A stretch of 64,000 nt of DNA from Kocuria soli (GTDB lineage: Bacteria; Actinomycetota; Actinomycetes; Actinomycetales; Micrococcaceae): positions 172,215-236,214 of the forward strand of contig NZ_RKMF01000003.1 in NCBI RefSeq assembly GCF_003797835.1, written 5' to 3'. The translations under genes were made by a program, and so were the position numbers. Below the pieces are notes generated by a model. The model was not told the origin of the DNA. It made no database searches and was given only the letters and a program-made list of their open reading frames with translations. The first letter of the stretch is position 1, and each line of letters opens with the position of its first letter. Shown in pieces: positions 25,560-35,624 of the stretch.

Positions 25560-28022
25560 GTGGCAAAACTCCTCTACCGCCTGGGGCGCGCAGCCGCCCA
25601 TCGCGCCTGGTTGGTGATCACCGCCTGGCTCGCGATCCTGGCGCTGTCCGTGGGCGCCTTCCTGACCTTCGGCGGCACCTTGAGCTCCCAGTTCGAGATC
25701 CCCGGGACCGAGACGCAGCGCCTGGCCGACCAGCTCTCCGACGAGCTGCCATCGGCCAACGAGGGCGTGGGCACCATCGTGTTCAGCACGGAGGACGGCT
25801 CCGAGTTCACGGACGCGCAGAAGAAGGAGATCGGCGATGCCCTGAACCAGGCCGGTGAGGTCTCCGGGGTGTCAGCCGTGAGCAACCCGTTCCAGGCGCA
25901 GGACGACCTGGAATCCCAGCAACAGCAGATCGACGACGGCGCCGGACAGCTCGATCAGCTGATCCAGCTGCGGGATTCGGGGCAGCTGGAGGCGGCCGTG
26001 GCCTCCGGTGCGGTGCCGGAGGGCGTGACGCCGGAGTCCGTGGACCAGCAGGAGGCCCAGCTGGAAGTGGGCCAGCGCAGCATGGACCTCATGGGGGACT
26101 ACGGCTTCGTGTCTCCTGACGGATCCACCGCCATCTCCACCGTGAACTTCCACGCGGCACAGCCGGAGATCGAACCCGAAGACCAGAAGGGCGTCATGTC
26201 GGCTATCGACGACGCCGACATCGACGGGGTCCAGGTCAACTACTCGACCGAACTCGCGCAGAGCATGGAGATCTTCGGCGCCGGGGAGGTCGTCGGACTG
26301 ATCGTGGCCGCGATCGTCCTGTTCATCATGCTGCGCACCTTCGTGGGGGCCGCGCTGCCGGTCCTGACCGCGCTGGTGGGGGTGGGTGTGGCCGCAACCG
26401 CGGCGCTCTCCCTGTCCGGAGTGGTCCAGATGGCCTCGGTGACCCCGGTGCTGGGGCTCATGCTGGGTCTGGCCGTGGGCATCGACTACAGCCTCTTCGT
26501 GCTCAACCGGCACCGACAGAACCTTCGTAGCGGCGTCGAGATCCACGAGTCCATCGGGCTGGCCACCGGAACCGCCGGCGCCGCCGTCGTCTTTGCGGGC
26601 ACGACCGTGGTCATCGCCCTGGTTGCCCTGGGGATTTCCGGGATCCCGTTCCTGGGTCTCATGGGTGGGGTGGCTGCGTTCTCGGTCCTGGTGGCCGTCC
26701 TTATCACGATCACCCTGACCCCTGCCTTGTTGAGCGTCGTGGGACTGCGCATCCTGCCCAAGAAGCACCGGGAGCAGATCCGAGCGGGCCACGTGGTGGA
26801 AGAGGTGGCCCACGTCAAGACCCCGCGGGCCGTGCGGCACCCCCTGCTGACCGTGATTGCGGGTTCCGCCGTGCTGATCCTGCTGGCCATCCCGGTGCTG
26901 TCCATGCGCCTGGGCCTTCCGGACGGCTCGTCGGAACCTGCCGACTCGACGCAGTACCAGGCCTACCAGATCGTCGACGAGACCTTCGGTGCAGGGCGCA
27001 ACGGCCCCATGACCGTCGTGGTCGAATACCCCGAGGAGCTCTCCGAAGCGGAGGCCAATGACCTCCAGCTGAAGGTCGGTGAGGAGATCGCCGGGCTCGA
27101 CGACGTCAAGAACGTTGTCCCCGCCCCGCTGGAGGACGGCACCAACCTGGCTCTGCTCCAGGTGGTCCCCGAATCCGGACCGGCGGATCCCGCCACCGAG
27201 ACCCTGGTCGACGAGATCCGTGCCCTGTCCCCGGACTACCAGTCCTCCGACGACGCGAGCGTGGGCGTTGCCGGTACCACGGCCGCCAACATCGACATCA
27301 GCCAGGTGCTGGCCGACGCTCTGCCCCTGTACCTGGGGGTGGTCATCGCGATCTCCCTGCTGCTGTTGATCCTGGTCTTCCGCTCCATCGTGGTCCCCGT
27401 CATCGCCTCCCTCGGCTTCCTGCTCTCGCTGGCGGCCGGTATGGGCGCCCTGGTGGCGGTCTACCAGTGGGGCTGGCTGGGCGGTCTGTTCGGGGTCTCC
27501 GACCCGGGGCCGATCCTCAGCTTCCTGCCCACGTTGATGGTCGGCATCCTGTTCGGCCTGGCGATGGACTATCAGCTGTTCATCGCCACCGGGATGCGTG
27601 AGGCCTACGTGCACGGTCACCCGTCGCGGGTCGCCGTCGTACGAGGTCTGGTGGGGGCGCGGGCCGTGGTCACGGCCGCGGCGATCATCATGACCTCCGT
27701 GTTCTCCGGCTTCATCTTCAGCCACCTGGCCATGATCCGGCCCATGGGCTTCGGCTTGGCCGTCGGCGTTCTCCTGGATGCCTTCGTGGTGCGCTTGACG
27801 ATCATGCCGGCGCTCATGACCCTGCTGGGGGACAAGGCGTGGTGGCTGCCCAAGTGGCTGGACCGCATCCTGCCCAACGTGGACGTGGAGGGCGACTCCT
27901 TGCGCAAGGACAGCGCTCCGGTGGAATCCCCGGACGCCAAGCTGGAACGCGAGGCCCGGGAGAGCGTGGACACGGAGGTCGCCGCGGCCCTGGCTGGGAA
28001 GCGGTCCCGGTCGGCGCGCTGA
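25560..28022 (+). CDS. MMPL-family RND transporter
   Basis: 820 residues with the RND duplication. Each half has one N-terminal helix, a large extracytoplasmic loop (about 40-225 and 455-590) and a block of five helices. The proton-relay region of the first block is LMLGLAVGIDYSLFVLNRHRQNL with Asp and Tyr of GIDY; the second block has LFGLAMDYQLFIATGMREAY. These GxxxDY motifs are the MmpL proton-translocation signature. The family exports lipids, siderophores or drugs. GTG at 25560 has GAAAGG 8 bases upstream. Partner of the preceding TetR gene. Confidence 0.92.
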   Translation: MAKLLYRLGRAAAHRAWLVITAWLAILALSVGAFLTFGGTLSSQFEIPGTETQRLADQLSDELPSANEGVGTIVFSTEDGSEFTDAQKKEIGDALNQAGEVSGVSAVSNPFQAQDDLESQQQQIDDGAGQLDQLIQLRDSGQLEAAVASGAVPEGVTPESVDQQEAQLEVGQRSMDLMGDYGFVSPDGSTAISTVNFHAAQPEIEPEDQKGVMSAIDDADIDGVQVNYSTELAQSMEIFGAGEVVGLIVAAIVLFIMLRTFVGAALPVLTALVGVGVAATAALSLSGVVQMASVTPVLGLMLGLAVGIDYSLFVLNRHRQNLRSGVEIHESIGLATGTAGAAVVFAGTTVVIALVALGISGIPFLGLMGGVAAFSVLVAVLITITLTPALLSVVGLRILPKKHREQIRAGHVVEEVAHVKTPRAVRHPLLTVIAGSAVLILLAIPVLSMRLGLPDGSSEPADSTQYQAYQIVDETFGAGRNGPMTVVVEYPEELSEAEANDLQLKVGEEIAGLDDVKNVVPAPLEDGTNLALLQVVPESGPADPATETLVDEIRALSPDYQSSDDASVGVAGTTAANIDISQVLADALPLYLGVVIAISLLLLILVFRSIVVPVIASLGFLLSLAAGMGALVAVYQWGWLGGLFGVSDPGPILSFLPTLMVGILFGLAMDYQLFIATGMREAYVHGHPSRVAVVRGLVGARAVVTAAAIIMTSVFSGFIFSHLAMIRPMGFGLAVGVLLDAFVVRLTIMPALMTLLGDKAWWLPKWLDRILPNVDVEGDSLRKDSAPVESPDAKLEREARESVDTEVAAALAGKRSRSAR

Positions 28023-28143
28023 GGGCTCGGGGCCACCTGTCGGCGAACACCGTTTACTTCGGGTCATGCGGTGGAGATGATGGGGGTATCCAAGCCATCA
28101 GCACGCTGAGCATGTGTGCTTCGGTTCGACGGAAGGGGTCATC

Positions 28144-28767
28144 ATGGCCGGCAAGAACACGAACAAGACCGCCAGCAAGAACACCACCAAGAACACCGGC
28201 AAGAGTGCGGCGGCGGTTGCCCACTACACCGTCCCGGGTCTGAGCGATCAGCAGGGCCTGGAACTGGCATCGGTCCTCCAGGGTCGCCTGCATGCCCTCA
28301 ACGACCTGCAGCTGACCCTCAAGCACGCGCACTGGAACGTCACGGGCCGCGGCTTCATCAGCGTCCACGAGATGCTGGATCCCCAGGTGGAGCTGGTCCG
28401 CGGGTTCGTCGACGAGGTCGCCGAGCGCATCGCCACCCTCGGCTATTCGCCCAACGGCCTGTCCGGGGCGATCGTGGCCGAGCGGACCTGGGACGACTAC
28501 TCGATCGGTCGCGCGGGTGTCTACGAGCACCTTGCGGCTCTGGACCTGGTCTACACGGGGCTGCTCGAGGACCACCGTGCGGCCCTGGAGACCGCGGGGC
28601 GGATCGATCCCGTCACGGAGGACATGCTGATCGGCCAGGTGCGGGAACTCGAACTGTTCCAGTGGTTCGTCCGCGCGCACCTGGAGAACAACAGCGGTGA
28701 ACTCGAGACCGCCGGCGCCCGCACGGAGAAGGGCGCTGCCGGCAAGGTCCGCGGCCGTAAGCGCTGA
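28144..28767 (+). CDS. dps: Dps-family DNA-protecting ferritin
   Basis: 207 residues. The ferritin-like four-helix core contains the intersubunit ferroxidase residues in AHWNVTGRGFISVHEMLDPQVELVRGFVDEVAER (His63, His75, Asp79 and the acidic pair near 90). The Lys/Thr/Asn-rich N-terminal tail (about 24 residues) and the basic C-terminal tail (KVRGRKR) are of the kind that bind DNA in mycobacterial Dps. It oxidises Fe(II) with peroxide and protects DNA under starvation or oxidative stress. RBS GAAGGGG lies 6 bases upstream. GGGTAT (28084-28089) upstream resembles a SigB/SigF -10, without a clear -35. Confidence 0.93.
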   Translation: MAGKNTNKTASKNTTKNTGKSAAAVAHYTVPGLSDQQGLELASVLQGRLHALNDLQLTLKHAHWNVTGRGFISVHEMLDPQVELVRGFVDEVAERIATLGYSPNGLSGAIVAERTWDDYSIGRAGVYEHLAALDLVYTGLLEDHRAALETAGRIDPVTEDMLIGQVRELELFQWFVRAHLENNSGELETAGARTEKGAAGKVRGRKR

Positions 28768-28819
28768 TGCGGTACCGGCGAACCCTGTCTTGACGGGCAG
28801 GGTTTCGTCACCCGAGTTG

Positions 28820-28861
28820 ACGACGGCGGCCGGCCCCCTTTGGTGGGCCGGCCGCCGTCGT
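28820..28861 (+). terminator. Strong terminator after dps
   Basis: ACGACGGCGGCCGGCCC and its complement, a perfect 17-bp stem with an 8-base loop. A weaker stem AACCCTG/CAGGGTT precedes it. Confidence 0.8.
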
Positions 28862-28963
28862 ATTGCTCACAGTCACTTACGGGACACTTCACGAAGTTGT
28901 ACGCTTCCAGGCGCTCCGGGTTGCTTACCCGTTGAGCCCGCCTTTCGTTCGTTCAGGAGCACC

Positions 28964-30484
28964 ATGTCCGTCACCTCGACCGGATCCTTGCCCCAGGTCC
29001 CGCAGAAATCCCCCGAAGCCCCCGCCCAGGTCGGCGAGACCACCCCAGACCTGGCCCCGCAGCGCGTCCGGACCCTGCTGGCGGTCCTGATCGTCTCGGC
29101 CTTCGCCGTGATCCTCAACGAGACCGTCCTGTCCGTGGCGCTGCCCGATCTCATGGCGGACCTGCACGTCCCGGCGACCACGGCTCAGTGGTTGACGGCG
29201 GGCTTCATGCTGACCATGGCCGTGGTCATCCCGACCACGGGCTTCCTGCTGGAGCGCCTGCCGCACCGCGTGGTGTTCATGACCGCCATGGTCCTGTTCA
29301 CAGCGGGCACGGTGCTGGCCAGTATGGCCCCGAACTTCCCGGTCCTCATGACCGCCCGGGTGGTCCAGGCCTCCGGCACGGCGCTGCTGCTCCCGCTGCT
29401 CATGACCACTGTGCTGACCGTGGTGCCCGCGGAACGCCGCGGCTCCTTGATGGGACTGATCTCCGTGGTCATCTCCGTGGCCCCGGCGGTGGGCCCCACC
29501 ATTTCAGGCATCATCCTGGGCGCGCTGTCCTGGCGGTGGCTGTTCCTGATCATGCTGCCGATCGCCGTCGCCGCTTTGGTCATCGGCGCGTGGCTCATGC
29601 CCTCCATGGGGGAACCGCGCAAGGTCCGCCTGGACCTCCTGTCCGTGGTCCTCTCCGTCCTGGGCTTCGGTGGCCTGGTCATGGGCCTGAGCGGGTTCGG
29701 CAGCCACGGCAGCGGTGCGGGGGAGAGCGGCGGAAGCGTGCCGCCGGTCCCGGCCCTGGTGGTCGGGCTGATCGCCTTGTCCTTGTTCGTGTGGCGGCAG
29801 GTGCGGTTGCAACGAGAGGACCGCGCTCTGCTGGACCTGCGACCCTTCACCCACCGGACGTTCACGATCTCCCTCGGCATGATGATCGTGGCCATGGGCA
29901 CGCTGTTCGGCATCGTGATCCTGCTGCCGATCTACATGCAGTCCATCCTCGGCCACTCGACGTTGACCACGGGTCTGAGCATGCTGCCCGGTGGCCTGAT
30001 CATGGGGCTGCTGGCACCGTTCGTGGGGCGGCTCTACGACCGTCACGGCGCCAAGGTCCTGGTGATCCCCGGTGCGTTCGTGCTGAGCGCCGCCCTGTGG
30101 AGCTTTGCCGCGCTGGGTGCGGACGCCCCGCTGTGGCGGATCGTGGCCTCCCACATCGTCATGAGCTCCGGTCTGGCGCTGCTGTTCACTCCGCTCATGA
30201 CCTCCGCCTTGGGCAGCCTCCCGCAGTCGCTGTACTCCCACGGCAGTGCCGTGATGAACACGTTGCAGCAGGTGGCCGGTGCGGCCGGTTCGGCGCTGTT
30301 CATCACCCTCATGGCCTTGGGGACCGCCAGCGCCATGTCCGGGGGAGCGGATCAGACCGCGGGTCAGGCGCACGGGATTCACGTGGCCTTCCTGGTCTCG
30401 GCCGCGATCTCACTGGTGACCATCGTGTTCGCGTTCTTCGTGCCCAAGCGGGCCGAGGGTTCCTCCGCGCGGCACGAGGTCTGA
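28964..30484 (+). CDS. DHA2-family MFS multidrug exporter (EmrB/QacA-like)
   Basis: 14-helix drug:H+ antiporter of 506 residues. Family motifs: LNETVLSVALPDLMADL in helix 1, QWLTAGFMLTMAVVIPTTGFLLERLPHR (motif A region) and the motif C-like SVAPAVGPTISGIILGALSWRWLFLIMLP. ATG at 28964 has CAGGAG 7 bases upstream; the open frame extends back over dps and its terminator and is not coding there. No regulator adjoins. It ends 8 bases before the convergent end of the dehydrogenase gene. Confidence 0.9.
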   Translation: MSVTSTGSLPQVPQKSPEAPAQVGETTPDLAPQRVRTLLAVLIVSAFAVILNETVLSVALPDLMADLHVPATTAQWLTAGFMLTMAVVIPTTGFLLERLPHRVVFMTAMVLFTAGTVLASMAPNFPVLMTARVVQASGTALLLPLLMTTVLTVVPAERRGSLMGLISVVISVAPAVGPTISGIILGALSWRWLFLIMLPIAVAALVIGAWLMPSMGEPRKVRLDLLSVVLSVLGFGGLVMGLSGFGSHGSGAGESGGSVPPVPALVVGLIALSLFVWRQVRLQREDRALLDLRPFTHRTFTISLGMMIVAMGTLFGIVILLPIYMQSILGHSTLTTGLSMLPGGLIMGLLAPFVGRLYDRHGAKVLVIPGAFVLSAALWSFAALGADAPLWRIVASHIVMSSGLALLFTPLMTSALGSLPQSLYSHGSAVMNTLQQVAGAAGSALFITLMALGTASAMSGGADQTAGQAHGIHVAFLVSAAISLVTIVFAFFVPKRAEGSSARHEV

Positions 30485-30492
30485 GCAGCTGC

Positions 30493-33408
30493 TCACCGGT
30501 CGGGGCGGTCCTCCGGCGCCCGGGTGGCGCGTTCCAGGTACTGCAGGATGTGCCGGTAAGAGCGTCCGGTGGCCTGGGTCATGCCCAGTTCGCACGTGCG
30601 GTTCAGCGACGCGTACGCGTCGAACTCCCGTGCGGTGACCTCGGCGGATTCGCGCGCCGTCGCTGACTCCGTCAGCTCGGGATGGAGCATTCCGCGATCC
30701 CCCGCGTATCCGCAGCAGTTCCAGGCGACCGGCGTGGTCACCTCCTGGGCCACGGCCTGCGCCAGGGTGTCCAGGGCGGTGTTGAGTCCCAGCTGCGTGG
30801 ACGAGCACGTGGGGTGCAGGACCATGGACCCGACCCGTTGATGCACGGTGAGTGAGGGAAGCAGGGTCTCGGCCGTGAACTCCACGGCGTCCAGGAAGGT
30901 CAGCTCACGGTAGCGGGGGTCGGCGCCCGCCTTGGATGTCATGACCTCCAACCCCTCCGTGCAGGAGGACGCGTCGCACACCACCGGCAGTCGTCCGTGA
31001 TCGGTGGCCTCCCACAGCATCGGGAGGGTCACCCCGGCCATGGTCGAGTACCCGTCCACCATGCCCTTGGACTTCCACGGGGTTCCGCAGCACGCCGCCT
31101 GCACGCCCTCCGGGATCCGGACGGCCACTCCCGCTCGTTCGCACAGTGCCAGGAAGGCCTGGGACGACGACGGCCCCATCGCCCCCGGCCCGCCCTGCCC
31201 CGTGCTGTCCGCCGTGTCGCCGTCGTCGCTGTCCTGCCCGAACATGGAGGACACGCAGGCCGGGAAGAAGACGACCACGGGTTTTTGGGGGTTCTGCGCC
31301 CCGGGCCGGTGTTCGCCACCGCGGGGAAGGAACGCGTTGTACTGAGGGACCCGCTGCTCACCCATGAGCAGTCGACCCAGTGAGGTCGCGCTTCTGGGGA
31401 GTGCGGTGGGGAAGGCCTTGGCCACGGTCAGCGCCGTGGAAGCGACGCGCACGGCCCCGCCCCAGTTCGCGGCGGCACGGTCCCAGATCTTGGCCTCCGT
31501 GCGGTTGGCGTCCTCGGACCGGAGCCGACGCACCAGGTCCCCCGTGTCGATGAACACCGGACAGGCCGTGGAGCACATCCCGTCGACCGCGCAGGTCTCC
31601 TGGCCGTGGTAGTCGTACTCCCGCGCCAGGGCTTCTGCGGTGTTGTCGTCGTTCTTGGCCCTGGCGTCGGCGATCTCGCGGCGACCCACGATGCGTTGCC
31701 GCGGCGTGAGCGTCAGATCCTTGGAAGGGCACACGGGCTCGCAGTAGCCGCATTCCACGCAGCGGTCCACCTCCGCTTCGACCGTGGGAGCGACCTTGAG
31801 ATCCTGGAGGTAGCAGCGGGGGTCCTCGTTGAGGATCACGCCGGGGTTGAACATCTGGGCCGGATCGATCAGCCGCTTGAGTTCGCGCATGACCTCGTAG
31901 AGCTCGTCGCCGTACTGCCGCCGCACGTAGGGCGCCATGATCCGTCCCGTGCCGTGCTCGGCCTTGAGGGACCCGTCGTTGTCCAGGATCAGGTCCACCA
32001 TGTCCTCGGTGAACCGCTCGTAGCGCTCCAGGAGCACGGGATCCGCGAAGTCCTCGTTGAGCAGGAAGTGGACGTTGCCGTCCTTGGCGTGACCGAAGAT
32101 CACGGACTGTTCGTATTCGTGCGCCGTGAAGAGTTCCGTGAGGGCTTTACACGTGGCACCCAGGGACGGAACGGGAACGACGACGTCCTCGAGCAGCGCG
32201 TTCGTCCCGGACGGACGATTGCCCGCGACGGCGGCGTACAGGCCCTTGCGCACGGTCCACAGGGCCGCGCGCCCGGCCGCGTCCCGGGTGAGTTCCGGCG
32301 TGGTGGCCAGCGGGAGCTGCCCGAAGAGCTTGCCCGCGGAGTCGACGCGCTCACCCAGCTCGTCCTGGTCCGTGCCCTGGTACTCGACCAGCAGGGCGGC
32401 GTGGTCCTGGACCTGGATTCCGGCGATCTGCAGCGGAGCCTTTCCGGAGGCCTGGGCCACGCGCAGGGACGTGGCATCCATGAGTTCGACGGTCGCCGAC
32501 TCGGCCTCCACCAGGGCGGGGACCGAACCCGTGGCCGCGAACAGGTCGGGGAAGACCAAGAGCCCCGTGGCCACGTGCGGCTGCACCGGGACGGTGCGGA
32601 ACACCGCCTCGGCCACGAATCCCAGGGTGCCTTCGGACCCGATCATCAGCCGTTCCAGGATCTTGACGGGGGAGGACTGGTCCAGGAAGGCGTTGAGGCC
32701 GTACCCCATGGTGTTCTTCATGCCGAACAAGCGGCGCACGGTGGCCACGGACCGCGGGTTGTCCAGGACCCGTCTGCGCAGCCGCAGGAGTCCCTCGTGC
32801 ACCGAGGGTTCCGCGTCGCGCAGCTGCTGGTCGGCGTGCGGATCGGAGGTGTCCAGGACCGTGCCGGCCGGAGTCACCAGGATCATCGATTCGAGCGTCC
32901 GGTAGGTGTTGAACTCCGTGCCGCAGTGCATACCGGACGAGTTGTTGGCGATCACCCCGCCCAGGGTGCAGGCGGATTCGGAGGCGGGGTCCGGGCCGAG
33001 CTTGTACCCGTGACGGGCCAGGGCGGAGTTGACCTCCCGCACGGTGGTTCCGGGCCGCACCCGTACCCGGGCGCCGTCGTCGAGAATCTCGAAGCCCCGG
33101 AAGTGCCTGCGGACGTCCACCAGGACCTGATCGGTGACGGCCTGACCAGAGAGGGAGGTGCCCCCGGAGCGCAGCGTCAATCCGACACCGTGGCGTTGCA
33201 GGATCCGCAACAGCGAGCCGACTTGGGAAGCCGAGTGGGCCCGGACAAGTGCGCGCGGGTGCAGCAGGTAGTGGGAGGCGTCGTGCGCCGTGGTGACGCG
33301 TTCGAGGTCCGAGGCGACGGTGTCCCCCGGCCAGGCCCGCAGGTCGTCGAGCAGGGGGTCGCGGGGTTGTTGCTGGAACCTGCGATGACCGCGACGAAGC
33401 GCTGGCAC
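30493..33408 (-). CDS. FAD/4Fe-4S D-lactate (2-hydroxyacid) dehydrogenase, GlcD-GlcF fusion type
   Basis: 971-residue fusion. The N-terminal PCMH FAD domain has LTLRSGGTSLSGQAV and LGGVIANNSSGMHCG, followed by an FAD-oxidase C-terminal domain. Then come two ferredoxin-like clusters, CVECGYCEPVCPS and CAVDGMCSTACPV. The C-terminal half carries two CCG cysteine motifs, CCGTPWKSKG and CCGYAGDRGM, as in GlcF/LutA-type proteins. It would oxidise D-lactate or a related 2-hydroxyacid and pass electrons to the quinone pool. GTG at 33408 is chosen because GGGAGG lies 4 bases upstream; a GTG 23 codons earlier lacks an RBS. Confidence 0.9.
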   Translation of the reverse strand: MPALRRGHRRFQQQPRDPLLDDLRAWPGDTVASDLERVTTAHDASHYLLHPRALVRAHSASQVGSLLRILQRHGVGLTLRSGGTSLSGQAVTDQVLVDVRRHFRGFEILDDGARVRVRPGTTVREVNSALARHGYKLGPDPASESACTLGGVIANNSSGMHCGTEFNTYRTLESMILVTPAGTVLDTSDPHADQQLRDAEPSVHEGLLRLRRRVLDNPRSVATVRRLFGMKNTMGYGLNAFLDQSSPVKILERLMIGSEGTLGFVAEAVFRTVPVQPHVATGLLVFPDLFAATGSVPALVEAESATVELMDATSLRVAQASGKAPLQIAGIQVQDHAALLVEYQGTDQDELGERVDSAGKLFGQLPLATTPELTRDAAGRAALWTVRKGLYAAVAGNRPSGTNALLEDVVVPVPSLGATCKALTELFTAHEYEQSVIFGHAKDGNVHFLLNEDFADPVLLERYERFTEDMVDLILDNDGSLKAEHGTGRIMAPYVRRQYGDELYEVMRELKRLIDPAQMFNPGVILNEDPRCYLQDLKVAPTVEAEVDRCVECGYCEPVCPSKDLTLTPRQRIVGRREIADARAKNDDNTAEALAREYDYHGQETCAVDGMCSTACPVFIDTGDLVRRLRSEDANRTEAKIWDRAAANWGGAVRVASTALTVAKAFPTALPRSATSLGRLLMGEQRVPQYNAFLPRGGEHRPGAQNPQKPVVVFFPACVSSMFGQDSDDGDTADSTGQGGPGAMGPSSSQAFLALCERAGVAVRIPEGVQAACCGTPWKSKGMVDGYSTMAGVTLPMLWEATDHGRLPVVCDASSCTEGLEVMTSKAGADPRYRELTFLDAVEFTAETLLPSLTVHQRVGSMVLHPTCSSTQLGLNTALDTLAQAVAQEVTTPVAWNCCGYAGDRGMLHPELTESATARESAEVTAREFDAYASLNRTCELGMTQATGRSYRHILQYLERATRAPEDRPDR

Positions 33409-33573
33409 TGGACCTCCCGGGAGCGTTGCATCCGCTGCCTCTTCGCAAGCGGACCGTGTTTCCCATGGTAGGACCACGCAGCGTTCAGCAGCCGGGTTGA
33501 ACGTGACGAAGATCGTGTTGCCGGTTCCCTCGAACTTTTGTTGTCAAGCACCGGGACAGGGGAGCATGGTGCA

Positions 33574-35580
33574 ATGCACTCACTGCCCGCCGGAGCCGCG
33601 TCCGGCCTGTCGTCCACGCCCGCACCGGACCGGCCGTCGGATCTCAACAACACCACTGCCGTGGTGGAAGCAGCCAAGGCGGGGGCGCTGCAGCACCTGG
33701 AGGCGTTGGTCGCGGCCGGCACGGTCCAGGAGCCCGAGGCCCTGGACTTCCTCCGGCGCTTCGACCTCCACTACCCGGCCCTGATCGACCTGGTCCGGCG
33801 CACGTACGGCTCCGACGGTCACGTGGCCTCCGTGATGGTCGACCTGGGCGCGGCACTGGCCCGGTCCTGGGGTGAGCGGTCCGCGGACCTGCGTGCCCTG
33901 GACCGACGGCGCAGTGACGCCCCGGACTGGTTCCTGGCCCGCGACCAACTGGGCGGGGTCTGCTACGTGGACCGTTGGGCGGGGAACCTGGCGGGTCTGC
34001 GGGAGCGCATCCCGTACCTGGAGGAACTCGGGCTCACCTACCTGCACCTCATGCCGGCCTTCGCGGTCCCCGACGGCAACAACGACGGCGGGTACGCGGT
34101 CTCCTCCTACCGACACGTGGATCCCCGCGTGGGCACCATGGAAGAGTTGGCTGAACTCTCGGGTGACCTGCGGGAACGGGGCATCAGTCTGGTGGTCGAC
34201 TTCGTGCTCAACCACACGGCCAACGACCACGAATGGGCCAAGGCCGCGCGTGCGGGGGATCCCAAGTACCAGAACTACTACTGGATCTACCCGGACCGGC
34301 AGATGCCGGATGCCTTCGAACGAACCACCCGGGAGATCTTCCCGGACGACCATCCCGGGTCCTTCACACCCGTGGCTCCCGGGGATCCGCGGTGGGTGTG
34401 GACCACGTTCCATGACTTCCAGTGGGACCTGAACTGGACCAATCCGGAGGTCCTGGCGGCCATGGCCGGGGAGATGTTGTTCCTGGCCAACCAGGGTGCC
34501 GAGGTGCTGCGCTTCGATGCCGTGGCCTTCCTGTGGAAGGAGCTGGGCACGTCCTGCGAGTCCCTGCCGCAGGCGCACTGGATCGTGCAGATGCTCAACC
34601 GGGTCTGTCGCATCGCCGCGCCCGCCACGATCTTCAAGTCCGAGGCGATCGTCCACCCCGATGAGGTGGTGCAGTACATCCACCCGGACGAGTGCCAGAT
34701 CTCCTACAACCCGTTGCAGATGGCGCTGACCTGGGAGGCGCTGGCCACGCGCAAGGGCGTGCTGCTGAACGACGCGATCGCCGAACGGCACGGCCTGCCG
34801 CCCGGCACGGCATGGGTCAACTACGTGCGCAGCCACGACGACATCGGCTGGACCTTCTCCGACGAGGACGCGGCCCGCCGTGGCATCGACGGTTACCACC
34901 ACCGCCGCTTCCTCAACGACTTCTACACGGGGCGCTTCCCGGACTCCTTCGCCGACGGCGTCGCCTTCCAGTACAACCCCAAGACCGGCGACGCCCGGGT
35001 CTGCGGCACCACCGCCTCCCTGGCCGGCACGACGACGGATCACCCCTCCGACGGTGTCGACCGGGTCCTGCTGGCGCACGGGATCGCCATGTCTACGGGA
35101 GGACTGCCGCTGTTGTACCTGGGCGACGAACTGGCCCAGACCAACGACCCCGACTGGCGTCTGGACCCCGCCAACGGCAACGACTCCCGGTGGGCACACC
35201 GCCCGTACTTCCCGGAGACCGGTTACGCGCAGCGCACGGATTCCACGACTGTTCCCGGGCGGGTGTTCCAAGGACTGAAGCACCTGCTGACCGTGCGTGA
35301 ACAGGTCACGGAGTTCGACGGCGCCGACCTGATCGGCTTCGACCCCCGCAACGAACACCTGGTGGGGTACCAGCGTCCCGGCCTGGACCCGGAGGGCTGG
35401 CCGTCGGTCGTGCTGTGTCTGGCCAACGTGGACGACCACCCCCACAGGGTGGAGGCCCTGACCCTGTCCGGTTTCGAGCGGGAGGCGGTGTCCCTGCTGG
35501 ACGACAAGATCCTCGACCTGGCCCAGGGCGTGGACCTGCCGTCCCACTCGATGGTGTGGTTGCGCGTCTACACCCGCTGA
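33574..35580 (+). CDS. Amylosucrase (GH13_4)
   Basis: Transglucosidase that makes alpha-1,4-glucan from sucrose and releases fructose. The 668-residue length and the all-helical N-terminal domain ahead of the barrel are specific for amylosucrase. Barrel motifs are DRWAGNLAGLRERIPYLEELG, DFVLNHTANDH (region I), LRFDAVAFLWKE with nucleophile Asp315, FKSEAIVHPDE with acid/base Glu357, and RSHDDIGW with the third Asp. Sucrose hydrolase is a possible alternative activity of the family. ATG at 33574 has AGGGGAG 9 bases upstream. No signal peptide. No sucrose transporter nearby. Confidence 0.88.
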   Translation: MHSLPAGAASGLSSTPAPDRPSDLNNTTAVVEAAKAGALQHLEALVAAGTVQEPEALDFLRRFDLHYPALIDLVRRTYGSDGHVASVMVDLGAALARSWGERSADLRALDRRRSDAPDWFLARDQLGGVCYVDRWAGNLAGLRERIPYLEELGLTYLHLMPAFAVPDGNNDGGYAVSSYRHVDPRVGTMEELAELSGDLRERGISLVVDFVLNHTANDHEWAKAARAGDPKYQNYYWIYPDRQMPDAFERTTREIFPDDHPGSFTPVAPGDPRWVWTTFHDFQWDLNWTNPEVLAAMAGEMLFLANQGAEVLRFDAVAFLWKELGTSCESLPQAHWIVQMLNRVCRIAAPATIFKSEAIVHPDEVVQYIHPDECQISYNPLQMALTWEALATRKGVLLNDAIAERHGLPPGTAWVNYVRSHDDIGWTFSDEDAARRGIDGYHHRRFLNDFYTGRFPDSFADGVAFQYNPKTGDARVCGTTASLAGTTTDHPSDGVDRVLLAHGIAMSTGGLPLLYLGDELAQTNDPDWRLDPANGNDSRWAHRPYFPETGYAQRTDSTTVPGRVFQGLKHLLTVREQVTEFDGADLIGFDPRNEHLVGYQRPGLDPEGWPSVVLCLANVDDHPHRVEALTLSGFEREAVSLLDDKILDLAQGVDLPSHSMVWLRVYTR

Positions 35581-35624
35581 CCCGCTCGCCCTCACCCCAC
35601 CCTCACCCCACACTCACCCCCGCG

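Noticed and set aside
25872..28067. 731-codon minus-strand open frame opposite the MMPL gene
   Set aside because: His/Gly/Asp/Gln-rich mirror of a transporter gene; no domain and no promoter.
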